Assembly (NCBI GenBank): GCA_910589655.1
Contig: CAJUTJ010000146.1
Location: 3,617 to 67,616 of the forward strand
From: an uncultured Acetatifactor sp.
GTDB taxonomy: Bacteria; Bacillota; Clostridia; Lachnospirales; Lachnospiraceae
Reading direction: 5' to 3'
DNA: 64,000 nt
Made by a program: the position numbers and the translations under genes. Shown in pieces: positions 55,701-63,732 of the stretch. The first letter of the stretch is position 1; each line of letters starts with the position of its first letter. The notes below the pieces were generated by a model that saw only the letters and a program-made list of their open reading frames with translations, did no database searches and was not told where the DNA came from.

Positions 55701-56511
55701 GGACGCTCCCATCGGAGTCTTTGACTCCGGTGTGGGCGGCCTTACGGTGGTAAGGGAGATTATGCGCCAGATACCAAATGAAAAAATTATTTATTTCGGT
55801 GATACGGCGAGAGTTCCCTACGGAAGTAAATCGAAGGACACCGTCACACGCTTTTCGGAGCAAATCGTGCGCTTTCTGCGTACTTTTCAGGTAAAAACGA
55901 TTGTGGTGGCATGTAATACTGCCAGCGCCTATGCATTGGATGAACTGGAAGAAGACGCCGATATCCCTGTCATGGGAGTGCTGAAACCGGGCGCCAAGGC
56001 AGCCGTAGAAGCCACCCGCAACGGCAGAGTGGGCGTGATCGGTACGGAAGCCACAATCGGCAGCGGAATGTACAGCAAATACATAAAAGAGTTGAGCAAA
56101 AACGTGACCATATACGGTAAGGCCTGTCCTCTGTTTGTGCCCCTCATTGAAGAAGGGCTCTGGGAAGATCCCGTGACGGATGAGATTGCCGGACGTTATC
56201 TGGCGGAACTGATTGATATAGACATTGATACATTGATTTTAGGATGTACCCATTATCCGCTCATCCGCTCTACACTGGGGCGGCTTGTGGGCGGCAGAGT
56301 GAGTCTGGTGAATCCGGCATATGAAACGGCTAGGGAATTAAAAGACATGCTCCTTGAGATGGATATGCTGAATGACGAGGAACCGAAGCTCGGCAGCAAC
56401 CGCTATCAGTTCTATGTCAGCGATAAGGCGGAGAAATTTGTGCGCTTTGCCAATTCTATTATTAAATACGGCATATTGTCTGCCAAAACCATTCATTTAG
56501 AGGACTGCTGA
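55669..56511 (+). CDS. murI: Glutamate racemase
   Basis: 280 residues from the ATG at 55669, preceded by GGAGG. GVFDSGVGGLTVV start, catalytic Cys82 in VVACNTASA and Cys193 in LGCTHYPLI. It supplies D-glutamate for peptidoglycan. Confidence 0.95.
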   Translation: MSQIKTELLRKDAPIGVFDSGVGGLTVVREIMRQIPNEKIIYFGDTARVPYGSKSKDTVTRFSEQIVRFLRTFQVKTIVVACNTASAYALDELEEDADIPVMGVLKPGAKAAVEATRNGRVGVIGTEATIGSGMYSKYIKELSKNVTIYGKACPLFVPLIEEGLWEDPVTDEIAGRYLAELIDIDIDTLILGCTHYPLIRSTLGRLVGGRVSLVNPAYETARELKDMLLEMDMLNDEEPKLGSNRYQFYVSDKAEKFVRFANSIIKYGILSAKTIHLEDC

Positions 56512-56572
56512 CCATTCAAACGGATTCTTGGTCCGCCGGACAGAGGGCGGGACATCATAGTGTGGGGGATAT

Positions 56573-56998
56573 GTGACAAGAGATATAAAAATAACGGTCA
56601 AAGGCGTACAATGGGACGATACGGGAAACAGGGACAGCACGGAAATCACCGCTTCCGGTGAATACTATTTCCGAAACGGAAGCCATTACATTTTTTACGA
56701 GGAAACGGACGGGGACTCCGGTGAACGAGTGAAAAACAGCCTGAAACTGAAAGGAAATCTGCTGGAGCTGAACAAAAAAGGAATGGTGAACGGCCGCATG
56801 GTCTTTGAGACGGGCAAAAGACATGTGACGGACTACGCCACTCCCTACGGAATATTGAGGATGGAGACGGAGACATCCCGCATAGGGCTTTCGGAGGAGG
56901 CGGAAGGCATCCGAATTACATTGGAATATGAATTGTGGATGGAGCAGACGCGGATATCTGTCTGTGAGCTTACGATGAAATTAGAGTGCGCGAAGTAG
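56573..56998 (+). CDS. DUF1934 (YwiB-like) protein
   Basis: 141 residues from a GTG at 56573 with GGGGG upstream. A calycin-like small beta-barrel (ITASGEYYFRNGSHYIFYEET, YGILRMETETSRIGLSE, ITLEYELWM) typical of DUF1934. Function unknown. Follows murI by 60 bases. Confidence 0.82.
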   Translation: MTRDIKITVKGVQWDDTGNRDSTEITASGEYYFRNGSHYIFYEETDGDSGERVKNSLKLKGNLLELNKKGMVNGRMVFETGKRHVTDYATPYGILRMETETSRIGLSEEAEGIRITLEYELWMEQTRISVCELTMKLECAK

Positions 56999-57032
56999 AC
57001 CGGAAACAGGATACGTAAGTATGGAACATTTT

Positions 57033-57057
57033 TTACTACTAATTTGTAGTAATTTTT
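57033..57057 (+). terminator. Terminator after DUF1934 gene
   Basis: TTACTAC at 57033-57039 pairs with GTAGTAA at 57046-57052, followed by five T. It isolates the next ORF from upstream transcription. Confidence 0.7.
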
Positions 57058-57085
57058 AGAGGTATGACTTGCATCTGATATACTG

Positions 57086-57574
57086 ATGAAGAGAGGCTCT
57101 CAGGCTTACCGGAAGAGGAACCTGCCCGAACAAATGCGGAAACGGAACAAGGAGCAGGAAGCATCCAAGGCTCCCGCAGCAATTCCGGCCATACAATATG
57201 CCAAAAGAAACGTTATCCAAATGCAGTATTTGGATTCGGGCAAATTGCGTACCAATATGGGGATGAACGGGGCGGGAGGAGAAGCCCGCCATATTATACC
57301 GGGTAATGTTGTGGAAAGCATGAATCTTGACAGTGACGGGCAATTTAAGGATGCTTTTAACGGAGCATGGAACGGTGTGCTTTTAAATGCCGTGCCGTGG
57401 GATTTTACAAAGCCTAATATTGCCCATCGAAATAATCGCTGGGGGCATCCTGCCTATGACAGAAAAGTGACCACGCTTATCAATGAAAATCAAAATGTAA
57501 GTTTTGATGTTATAGCAAACTATATAAGAGCCGTTATCGCTCAGTCCGGCGCCGATTGTCTGGATAACATGTAA
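57086..57574 (+). CDS. Orphan AHH/HNH-like toxin nuclease (truncated polymorphic toxin?)
   Basis: 162 residues. Basic N-terminus (1-35), then KRNVIQMQ, a junction motif often seen after DUF4157 regions, then a nuclease-like domain: GGEARHIIPGNVV near 66-78, AFNGAWNGVLLN near 89-102 and HRNNRWGHPAYDRKV near 115-129. These match the His, Asn and His-Pro-x-Tyr pattern of AHH/HNH toxin domains. The ATG has no ribosome site and follows a terminator, so the gene may be the cut-off C-terminal end of a larger DUF4157 effector. No immunity gene is recognised beside it. Function is inference. Confidence 0.55.
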   Translation: MKRGSQAYRKRNLPEQMRKRNKEQEASKAPAAIPAIQYAKRNVIQMQYLDSGKLRTNMGMNGAGGEARHIIPGNVVESMNLDSDGQFKDAFNGAWNGVLLNAVPWDFTKPNIAHRNNRWGHPAYDRKVTTLINENQNVSFDVIANYIRAVIAQSGADCLDNM

Positions 57575-57578
57575 CAAA

Positions 57579-57605
57579 GGCAGAACCGTTGCGGTTCTGC
57601 CTTTT
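57579..57605 (+). terminator. Terminator after the nuclease ORF
   Basis: GGCAGAACC paired with GGTTCTGCC, followed by TTTT. Nearly the same 23-base hairpin recurs at 59525-59547. Confidence 0.8.
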
Positions 57606-57699
57606 GCCGAATCCTGCTTTATGGTGTTTGCCTTAGCGCCTTTTCCCAAGGGGGGGCAGAGCGTGTTTGAAGGGCTTTTTGGTGGTAGTCCATTGTCGT

Positions 57700-59394
57700 T
57701 TAGCCTAAAATTTTTCTGATATTGGTAACAGGAATCTGCTTGTTTTCCGTTTCGAAGAATCTGTGTTCTGCCAGCTGTGTGGGATCTATCACAACCTTGG
57801 CAAAAAGGAGATCCAACACATTAAAATCATTCCAGCAAGACGATAAATTGTAGCGCAGGATAAGCTCCTGCGCGGACAGGAGGTTACTGGCGGCTTGCTT
57901 CCATGTGCTGTAAAATTGTACAAGTGCCCTGTACATAACATATTTTGCCGGAACATTTTCCAAAATCCATTCCTGATCAAACCAATAGATACCGTCTTCC
58001 GTATAAAAGGCATTGCGGAATATCATGTCTATATAGCCGGTTTCCAATATAGGGCCGTATTTCTCCTCGTCCGGAACGATATCCAAGCCAAATGTGTATA
58101 GTATATTTTCCTGCCAAGGGACCACAGGAGAAGAATTCAGTATCTCGTTCCAAAGAGAATCAAAGACGGCGTATATCTGTGAGATTTCCCCGGAAGCGTA
58201 AAGATCCAAAAGGTGTTTTTCCCATGTGGGGAATTTGCAGTATTCCGAAACGGCATATTCCCCCTCAAGGCGGCTCTGCCAGACATGCAGTCCCTGCTGC
58301 TGCAGTTTTTGCTCGTTTTTCAGCAATTCGGAAATGTGCTGTCGTCCGGAAGGATGTATCGCATATTTTTCCACTGTTTCTCCGTAAAACCGGGTAGCGA
58401 TTTGGTATTCGGGGAGCCGCATGGAGGCCAGCGTGGCAAAGGAAACCTCCCCTACCTGAGGGTCATCGCAGCACTCAACCAGAAAAGAGTTGGCGAAAAA
58501 TTCGAAAACTTGGTTGCGGATAATATCCTCGTACAGACTGCGCTCATCCGCAATCAATGTGGCGGCATCCGGTGTATAGTAAGGGCGGATGTCAAGCATG
58601 CATGCATCGGAAGGCAGTTGGCTTTGAGAGTAGACTACGGTGGGCAGCTTGTAGTCGGGCATGGGATAGTAGAAAAATGTGTGGCTCCAGCCGCTGTCAC
58701 GTATCAGCCCGTCCAAGGCATCTTTGGAAAAAGTGCGAACCTTTTTAGAACTGATGGAATATTGGTTTAAGCCTTCGAAGGGAATGCCGGTATGATCCTC
58801 ACGGGCGCCGCACCAGTATTTTAAGCCGTATTGGTTTTCTATGGCGATTAGGAGCTTGCCGCCGGGCTTTAAAAGAGTCTTTATTTTCCGCAGGAAATCC
58901 ATATAGGGATTGGCGCCGTCCGTGTAACTTCCCTGATATTCAAGTACGCCGATCAGTGTAATATAGTCAAATTTTTTGGTAAAGGGTATGTCGTTCAGGT
59001 TGCCTACAATAATATCCAGATTACTTTGTTCACGGCAGCGTAAAAGGGCGGCCGTTGCTCTTCTTTGGGACAATTCAACGGCTGTGACATGGGAACAGCG
59101 TGAGCAGAGCATATTTGTAATGGCGCCTAAACCGCATCCGATCTCTAAAATTTCGGAGTCGGGGCGAAAGGGATACCAGTTCAAAATATTTTGGCGGATT
59201 CCCGTAAGGTGGTAATAGGTGGACCAATTTAGATTGGCGGAAATGGCTTTTGCATAGTCTTCGGGGGGATTTTCGGCGATGATACGGATAATGGTATCTT
59301 CCACATTCCCCTCGGAATAGGAGTCATGACCGTTATACCAGTCTAATATAAAGTTAGGCAGCGGGTGAAGCTGTTGTATCAATTCTTCATACAT
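57700..59394 (-). CDS. Class I SAM-dependent methyltransferase with a long C-terminal region
   Basis: 564 residues; start preceded by GAGGAAATAAA. Rossmann methyltransferase (about 60-230): SAM loop EILEIGCGLGAITNML near 82, acidic VTAVELS near 104, FDYITLIGVLEYQ near 138. The remaining 330 residues are unassigned, with WFDQEW near 500 recalling the DxEW-type end of phosphotransferase-like folds in glycan clusters. It may methylate a sugar or a lipid-linked glycan. Substrate unknown. Confidence 0.75.
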   Translation of the reverse strand: MYEELIQQLHPLPNFILDWYNGHDSYSEGNVEDTIIRIIAENPPEDYAKAISANLNWSTYYHLTGIRQNILNWYPFRPDSEILEIGCGLGAITNMLCSRCSHVTAVELSQRRATAALLRCREQSNLDIIVGNLNDIPFTKKFDYITLIGVLEYQGSYTDGANPYMDFLRKIKTLLKPGGKLLIAIENQYGLKYWCGAREDHTGIPFEGLNQYSISSKKVRTFSKDALDGLIRDSGWSHTFFYYPMPDYKLPTVVYSQSQLPSDACMLDIRPYYTPDAATLIADERSLYEDIIRNQVFEFFANSFLVECCDDPQVGEVSFATLASMRLPEYQIATRFYGETVEKYAIHPSGRQHISELLKNEQKLQQQGLHVWQSRLEGEYAVSEYCKFPTWEKHLLDLYASGEISQIYAVFDSLWNEILNSSPVVPWQENILYTFGLDIVPDEEKYGPILETGYIDMIFRNAFYTEDGIYWFDQEWILENVPAKYVMYRALVQFYSTWKQAASNLLSAQELILRYNLSSCWNDFNVLDLLFAKVVIDPTQLAEHRFFETENKQIPVTNIRKILG

Positions 59395-59524
59395 TTTATT
59401 TCCTCGGTTTTCCTATAATTTATTTAATTTATTGGTAACTGAATCCGTTTTAAGCCGGCATTCTCATTGCCATGGTTTGCGCCGGCGGCGCCGGCATGTG
59501 TGGAAGGCCGGAAAATAATAATTT

Positions 59525-59547
59525 GGCAGAACCGTTTTGGTTCTGCC
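59525..59547 (-). terminator. Terminator of the minus-strand membrane protein gene
   Basis: GGCAGAACC/GGTTCTGCC stem 14 bases after the stop, followed on the minus strand by AAATTATTATTTT. Two bases differ from the hairpin at 57579-57601. The 166-base gap also holds GCCGGC palindromes. Confidence 0.65.
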
Positions 59548-59560
59548 TTATTGTAATATC

Positions 59561-60037
59561 TTATTTTATCGGTTTTGCTCCGGCTTTTTCCTGAGCGGCT
59601 TCCAAAGCACGCTTGAAACGGCTCTTCTTCTTGGGGGGCTGGATTTCCTGCTTTCCATGCAGCCCTTTTACCTCTAAGATGTAAATTCCGCTGACAACGG
59701 CTTTAACTTCTTTTTTGACGGGTACGGAGTCAAAGATTTTGTCCTCACAGATCAGGGACATAATCTGGGGTCCCACTTTGGCCTTGACAATGGGCATTTT
59801 AGACCCCCGCATAAGTCTGGGAACCTGATCCATAACGATTTGCGGTAAGCCGGCATCCCGCATTTTCATCCGCTTTTTGTCAATAATAAGCATGGAGAAG
59901 GTTTGTCTGTTTGCGTTTAAGATTTCTTGCTGTTCCGCCTGTTTTTTCTGTGCCTTCTTGCCGAGAAAATAGAGCACAATGACAGCAATCGTCAGCACAA
60001 CGGCAATGACGATCAATGTGATGACCCACGGTTTCAT
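59561..60037 (-). CDS. Membrane-anchored conserved-type protein
   Basis: 158 residues; start preceded by AGGAGG. One N-terminal helix (about 4-26), a coiled basic/Gln-rich segment, then a globular domain (about 45-130) and a Lys-rich tail (PPKKKSRFKRALEAA). Cytosolic domain by the positive-inside rule. I do not recognise the family. Confidence 0.75.
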   Translation of the reverse strand: MKPWVITLIVIAVVLTIAVIVLYFLGKKAQKKQAEQQEILNANRQTFSMLIIDKKRMKMRDAGLPQIVMDQVPRLMRGSKMPIVKAKVGPQIMSLICEDKIFDSVPVKKEVKAVVSGIYILEVKGLHGKQEIQPPKKKSRFKRALEAAQEKAGAKPIK

Positions 60038-60270
60038 AGGGTTAACCTCCTATTCCGGTTCCGTTCCCGCATTTCAATGCTTTTTTCCTGAGAAGGAGGG
60101 ATGAGTGTTTCCGTTTCGGAACCGTTTCCTGATTTATATTTTGTATTCCTGCGGAAAATGAGCCATAGAGATGTGTAATCCCCCGTCCGGCGAATGCCGC
60201 AGGCATTGACTTTCCGTTCATGCGGTATGGGCGGCATGAACCATAGAAAATCTTTTTGTGATTTATGTTT

Positions 60271-60300
60271 ATTGTAGCATATGAACATGGGGGTAAGCAA
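60271..60300 (-). promoter_or_regulatory. Promoter of the membrane-anchored protein gene
   Basis: Minus strand TTGCTT, 18 bases, TACAAT. Its leader of about 230 bases (60040-60265) has no recognisable element. Confidence 0.5.
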
Positions 60301-60386
60301 TAAAACATTTTACAGTTTTCATGGTTTTTTCACAAAAGTATGATACACTATATCAGAAAAGTATTTGTCTCGCTTAGTCAGACGGC

Positions 60387-60415
60387 TTTACGTTATTCTG
60401 CTTTTGTGGTACAAT
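60387..60415 (+). promoter_or_regulatory. Promoter of the DUF4157 gene
   Basis: TTTACG, 17 bases, TACAAT, 137 bases before the start. The leader contains an ACATAC/GTATGT hairpin after an ATG preceded by ACTTAAAATAC. Confidence 0.5.
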
Positions 60416-60551
60416 AAATCCATTCGTCGCGGGTAACGGACTTAAAATACATGGAGGAACATACTGCGGCGGTATGTGCTATTTGAGGATAAATGCAATA
60501 AAGCGCTGATGTTTGAAAAAAGCTTTAGCGGGAAGGTGTGGAGGGAGTGGG

Positions 60552-61043
60552 ATGTCGTATCAGACAGCCGGAGAAGGAAGAAGGATTCAGCAACAGGGTA
60601 ATCGAACCGGGATTCCGCCGCATATCCAGAAAAGATGTGAGGCAATGTCGGGAGTATCTTTTGATGATGTGAGGATACACTATGGTTCAGGGAAACCGGC
60701 AGAGCTGGGGGCATTGGCATATACTCAAGGCAGCCATGTGTATATCGGGCCGGGACAGGAGCGGTATCTGGGGCATGAATTGGGTCATGTGATGCAGCAG
60801 AAGCAAGGGCGAGTGAAACCGAATATGTTCTTTCGGGGAATGGCGGTTAACGATGACAGAAGTCTGGAGAGAGAAGCGGATCGGATCGGAGGGACGGTAC
60901 AAGGCGCCCCCGCTTTGCGGGATGCAAGTCTCAATGTACTCTGTCCTTCGTTTGCGATCGGAAAAGATGCGGGACGCCGGAGTATACAAGGTAAGAATTT
61001 ATGTGGAATGTCTGTTGCAGCAGGCAGGGAGGTATCAAATTGA
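60552..61043 (+). CDS. DUF4157-domain protein (effector leader-like)
   Basis: 163 residues from the ATG at 60552 after GGAGGGAG. DUF4157 fills about residues 18-105: IPPHIQKRCEAMSGVSFDDV, ALAYTQGSHVYIGPGQE, the metalloprotease-like HELGHVMQQKQGRV and DRSLEREADRIG. This domain usually heads toxins carried by extracellular contractile injection systems; here no toxin domain follows. The stop overlaps the next start in TTGA, so translation is coupled. It may be a truncated effector, whose nuclease part could be the ORF at 57086, or a stand-alone peptidase-like protein. Confidence 0.75.
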   Translation: MSYQTAGEGRRIQQQGNRTGIPPHIQKRCEAMSGVSFDDVRIHYGSGKPAELGALAYTQGSHVYIGPGQERYLGHELGHVMQQKQGRVKPNMFFRGMAVNDDRSLEREADRIGGTVQGAPALRDASLNVLCPSFAIGKDAGRRSIQGKNLCGMSVAAGREVSN

Positions 61044-62083
61044 AAAAGAAAGCGGCAAGTATTCTGGCGGCGGTTTTGACGGCAGCGCTGTTCACCGGAT
61101 GCGGCCAGAGTAAAGAAGAGAATGCGCTGAGGGATTTGGACGCGGATAATTACGTAACGCTTTGCGACTATCAGAACATGAGCGTCAATGTGGAACCTAT
61201 CATTGTCACCGACAGTGAGAGGGACTTTTATGTGATGGACACTTACAGCAGGTTTGCCACATTGGAAAACAGCGGAATCACGGATCGCCCCGCGGAGAAC
61301 GGAGATGCGGTGAACATTGATTATGTGGGGAAGAATGACGGTGTGGCATTTGACGGAGGAACGGCTTCCGGAGCATTTTTACTCCTTGGCTCCCACAGCT
61401 ATATCGAAGGTTTTGAGGAAGGACTGGTTGGCGTCCGTCCGGGAGAGACGGTGGTTCTGAATCTGACTTTCCCCGAAAATTACAATAACAACCGGGAACT
61501 TGCGGGACAGGCAGTGGAATTTACGGTGACAGTTAACTACATTGTAGAGATGCGCGATGATGTGGTGGCATCCATGGGATTGCAAAACATCAATACGGTG
61601 GCGCAGCTGCAGCAAAATATCTATGACCGGCTTTATGCCAGCAAAGAATCGGATTACAATAAAAGCGTGAGGAACGCCATAATGATGGCGCTGATGGAAC
61701 AGTGCACATACGGGGAGCTTCCGGAAGCTTTATTGGAAAACAATAAGGTATATGTGAGCCGTACCGTTAATTCGGCGGCGGAGTACGGTCTGGATGCGGA
61801 CACTTATACAAATACCTTTTTCGGTATGGATGCAGACACTTATATCAATAATTATGCGGCGGAACTGACTAAGCAGGATATTACCTTACAAGCTATCGCC
61901 AACAAGGAAGATTTAAATGTCAGCGATAAGGAATTGAAGGACACTTTAGAGAAATACGCGGAAGAAGCCGGAGCGGGTAGCGTGGAAGAGTTTTTGGGAG
62001 AAAATTCTGCGGAAGAATACCGCAATTCCCTTATGATGCAGAAGGTTATGGACTACCTGATAGACCATATCCAGATTCAGTAG
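61040..62083 (+). CDS. Lipoprotein peptidyl-prolyl isomerase (FKBP/trigger factor-like)
   Basis: 347 residues from a TTG at 61040, preceded by GGGAGG, giving a signal with lipobox FTGC. FKBP-type domain (about 75-165: ENGDAVNIDYVGKNDG, YIEGFEEGLVGVRPGE, FTVTVNYI) and a trigger-factor C-terminal-like helical arm (about 180-345). A secreted, lipid-anchored foldase in the style of extracellular PPIases. Start overlaps the DUF4157 gene by four bases. Confidence 0.85.
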   Translation: MKKKAASILAAVLTAALFTGCGQSKEENALRDLDADNYVTLCDYQNMSVNVEPIIVTDSERDFYVMDTYSRFATLENSGITDRPAENGDAVNIDYVGKNDGVAFDGGTASGAFLLLGSHSYIEGFEEGLVGVRPGETVVLNLTFPENYNNNRELAGQAVEFTVTVNYIVEMRDDVVASMGLQNINTVAQLQQNIYDRLYASKESDYNKSVRNAIMMALMEQCTYGELPEALLENNKVYVSRTVNSAAEYGLDADTYTNTFFGMDADTYINNYAAELTKQDITLQAIANKEDLNVSDKELKDTLEKYAEEAGAGSVEEFLGENSAEEYRNSLMMQKVMDYLIDHIQIQ

Positions 62084-62097
62084 ATGCAGAATATTGA

Positions 62098-62232
62098 AGG
62101 GGAGAGGCGGAACTGGAAAAAACAGCCTCGGACCGGAAGTGCCCGGAAGGGATTTCAGCCGCGTAGTCGGATGAAAATCCCTTCCCGGAGCATGGGCACG
62201 GGAGGGGAGAGGCGGAACTGGAATAGGAGGAA
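62098..62232 (+). ncRNA. Element C copy 2: structured leader of asnS
   Basis: Two copies of GAGGCGGAACTGGAA (from 62104 and 62209). GAGGC 62104-62108 pairs with GCCTC 62125-62129; outer GTGCCC 62139-62144 with GGGCAC 62194-62199; GGAAGGGATTT 62145-62155 with AAATCCCTTCC 62175-62185; inner CCG/CGG. The last direct copy leads into TAGGAGG. Compared with the copy at 28571, each of these helices has changed at one or more positions and still pairs. Starts 15 bases after the PPIase stop. Confidence 0.7.
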
Positions 62233-62237
62233 CAAAA

Positions 62238-63629
62238 ATGGATTTGACAGACATTCGCGATCTTTATCGCAGCCGTGAGGAGTATATCGGAAAGGAAATT
62301 ACTGTAGGCGGCTGGGTAAGGAGCAACAGAGATTCTAAGAATTTTGGGTTTTTGGTGATCAATGACGGTACTTTCTTCGAGCCGCTTCAAGTGGTTTACG
62401 GGGATAAGCTCACCAATTTTGAAGATCTCCGCAAGATGAATGTAGGCACGGCGGTGATTGTAAAAGGTCTGGTGGTGGCTACACCGGAGGCCAAACAGCC
62501 TTTTGAACTGCAGGCGGAAGAGGTATTGGTGGAGGGGCCTTCTACGACAGATTATCCTTTGCAGAAGAAGCGCCATTCTTTCGAATATCTGCGCACGATT
62601 TCCCACCTGCGTCCCAGAACGAATACTTTTCAGGCAGTATTCCGGGTTCGCTCTCTGATTGCATATGCCATTCACACATTTTTTATGGAAAGGGGATTTG
62701 TCTACGTGCACACGCCTCTCATCACCGGAAGCGACTGTGAGGGAGCGGGTGAAATGTTTCAGGTAACGACAATGGATCTGAACAACATTCCCCGGACAGA
62801 GGGCGGAGAGATTGACTTTTCACAGGACTTTTTCGGCAAGGCCACCAATCTCACCGTCAGCGGACAGCTGAATGTGGAAACATATGCTTTTGCGTTTAAG
62901 AATGTATATACTTTCGGCCCTACTTTCCGGGCAGAGAATTCCAATACCACCAGACATGCGGCGGAATTTTGGATGATCGAGCCCGAGATGGCATTTGCGG
63001 ATTTAAAGGATGATATGATGCTGGCGGAAGGCATGCTGAAATTTGTGATTCGCTATGTGCTGGATCATGCTCCCGAGGAGATGGCATTCTTTAACCAGTT
63101 TGTGGATAAGGGCCTGATTGAGAGGCTGGAGCATGTGGCAAATTCCGACTTCGGTCATGTTACTTACACGGAAGCCATCGAGATTTTGGAGAAGCATAAC
63201 GACTCTTTTGATTATAAAGTGCACTGGGGCTGCGATTTGCAGACAGAACATGAGAGATATCTGACAGAGGAAGTATTTAAGCGCCCTGTTTTTGTCACGG
63301 ATTATCCGAAGGAAATCAAAGCGTTCTACATGAAACTCAACGAGGATGGAAAGACGGTTGCGGCCATGGATTGTCTGGTTCCCGGAATCGGGGAAATCAT
63401 CGGCGGAAGTCAGCGTGAGGACAAGCTGGAAGTCTTGGAACAGAGGATGGAGGAGCTGGGCCTGAATAAGGAGGATTACGATTTTTATCTGGATCTGAGG
63501 AGATACGGCTCCGTGAGACATGCGGGCTTTGGGCTGGGCTTTGAACGGTGTGTGATGTACCTTACGGGTATGAGCAATATTCGTGATGTCATTCCTTTCC
63601 CCAGAACCGTTCATACCTGCGATTTATAA
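62238..63629 (+). CDS. asnS: Asparaginyl-tRNA synthetase
   Basis: 463 residues; ATG after AGGAGG. N-terminal OB domain (about 15-110, [21 protein letters not shown]), then the class II core: [15 protein letters not shown], motif 2 [19 protein letters not shown], and motif 3 [15 protein letters not shown]. Charges tRNA-Asn. Its leader is element C and not a recognisable T-box, unlike ileS. Confidence 0.96.
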   Translation: MDLTDIRDLYRSREEYIGKEITVGGWVRSNRDSKNFGFLVINDGTFFEPLQVVYGDKLTNFEDLRKMNVGTAVIVKGLVVATPEAKQPFELQAEEVLVEGPSTTDYPLQKKRHSFEYLRTISHLRPRTNTFQAVFRVRSLIAYAIHTFFMERGFVYVHTPLITGSDCEGAGEMFQVTTMDLNNIPRTEGGEIDFSQDFFGKATNLTVSGQLNVETYAFAFKNVYTFGPTFRAENSNTTRHAAEFWMIEPEMAFADLKDDMMLAEGMLKFVIRYVLDHAPEEMAFFNQFVDKGLIERLEHVANSDFGHVTYTEAIEILEKHNDSFDYKVHWGCDLQTEHERYLTEEVFKRPVFVTDYPKEIKAFYMKLNEDGKTVAAMDCLVPGIGEIIGGSQREDKLEVLEQRMEELGLNKEDYDFYLDLRRYGSVRHAGFGLGFERCVMYLTGMSNIRDVIPFPRTVHTCDL

Positions 63630-63642
63630 AATACATTAAAAA

Positions 63643-63663
63643 AGTGCCGCTTTGGGCGGCACT
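63643..63663 (+). terminator. Hairpin after asnS
   Basis: AGTGCCGC pairs with GCGGCACT around a five-base loop, with an A-run before it but no T-run after it on the plus strand. A moderate terminator candidate. Confidence 0.45.
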
Positions 63664-63691
63664 CATAAGACAGTATTAGAAATGTTTTCGG

Positions 63692-63723
63692 GAAACGGCG
63701 TAGCTTGCGGGCTATGCCGTTTC
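63692..63723 (+). terminator. Terminator-like hairpin at the intron insertion point
   Basis: 13-pair stem GAAACGGCGTAGC (63692-63704) with GCTATGCCGTTTC (63711-63723), followed by TCCGTTTTG and then the intron start. The T-rich tail is cut by the intron. Confidence 0.65.
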
Positions 63724-63732
63724 TCCGTTTTG

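Noticed and set aside
62238..63629. Reading asnS as aspartyl-tRNA synthetase
   Set aside because: Length of 463 residues, the short OB domain and absence of the bacterial AspRS GAD insertion fit AsnRS.
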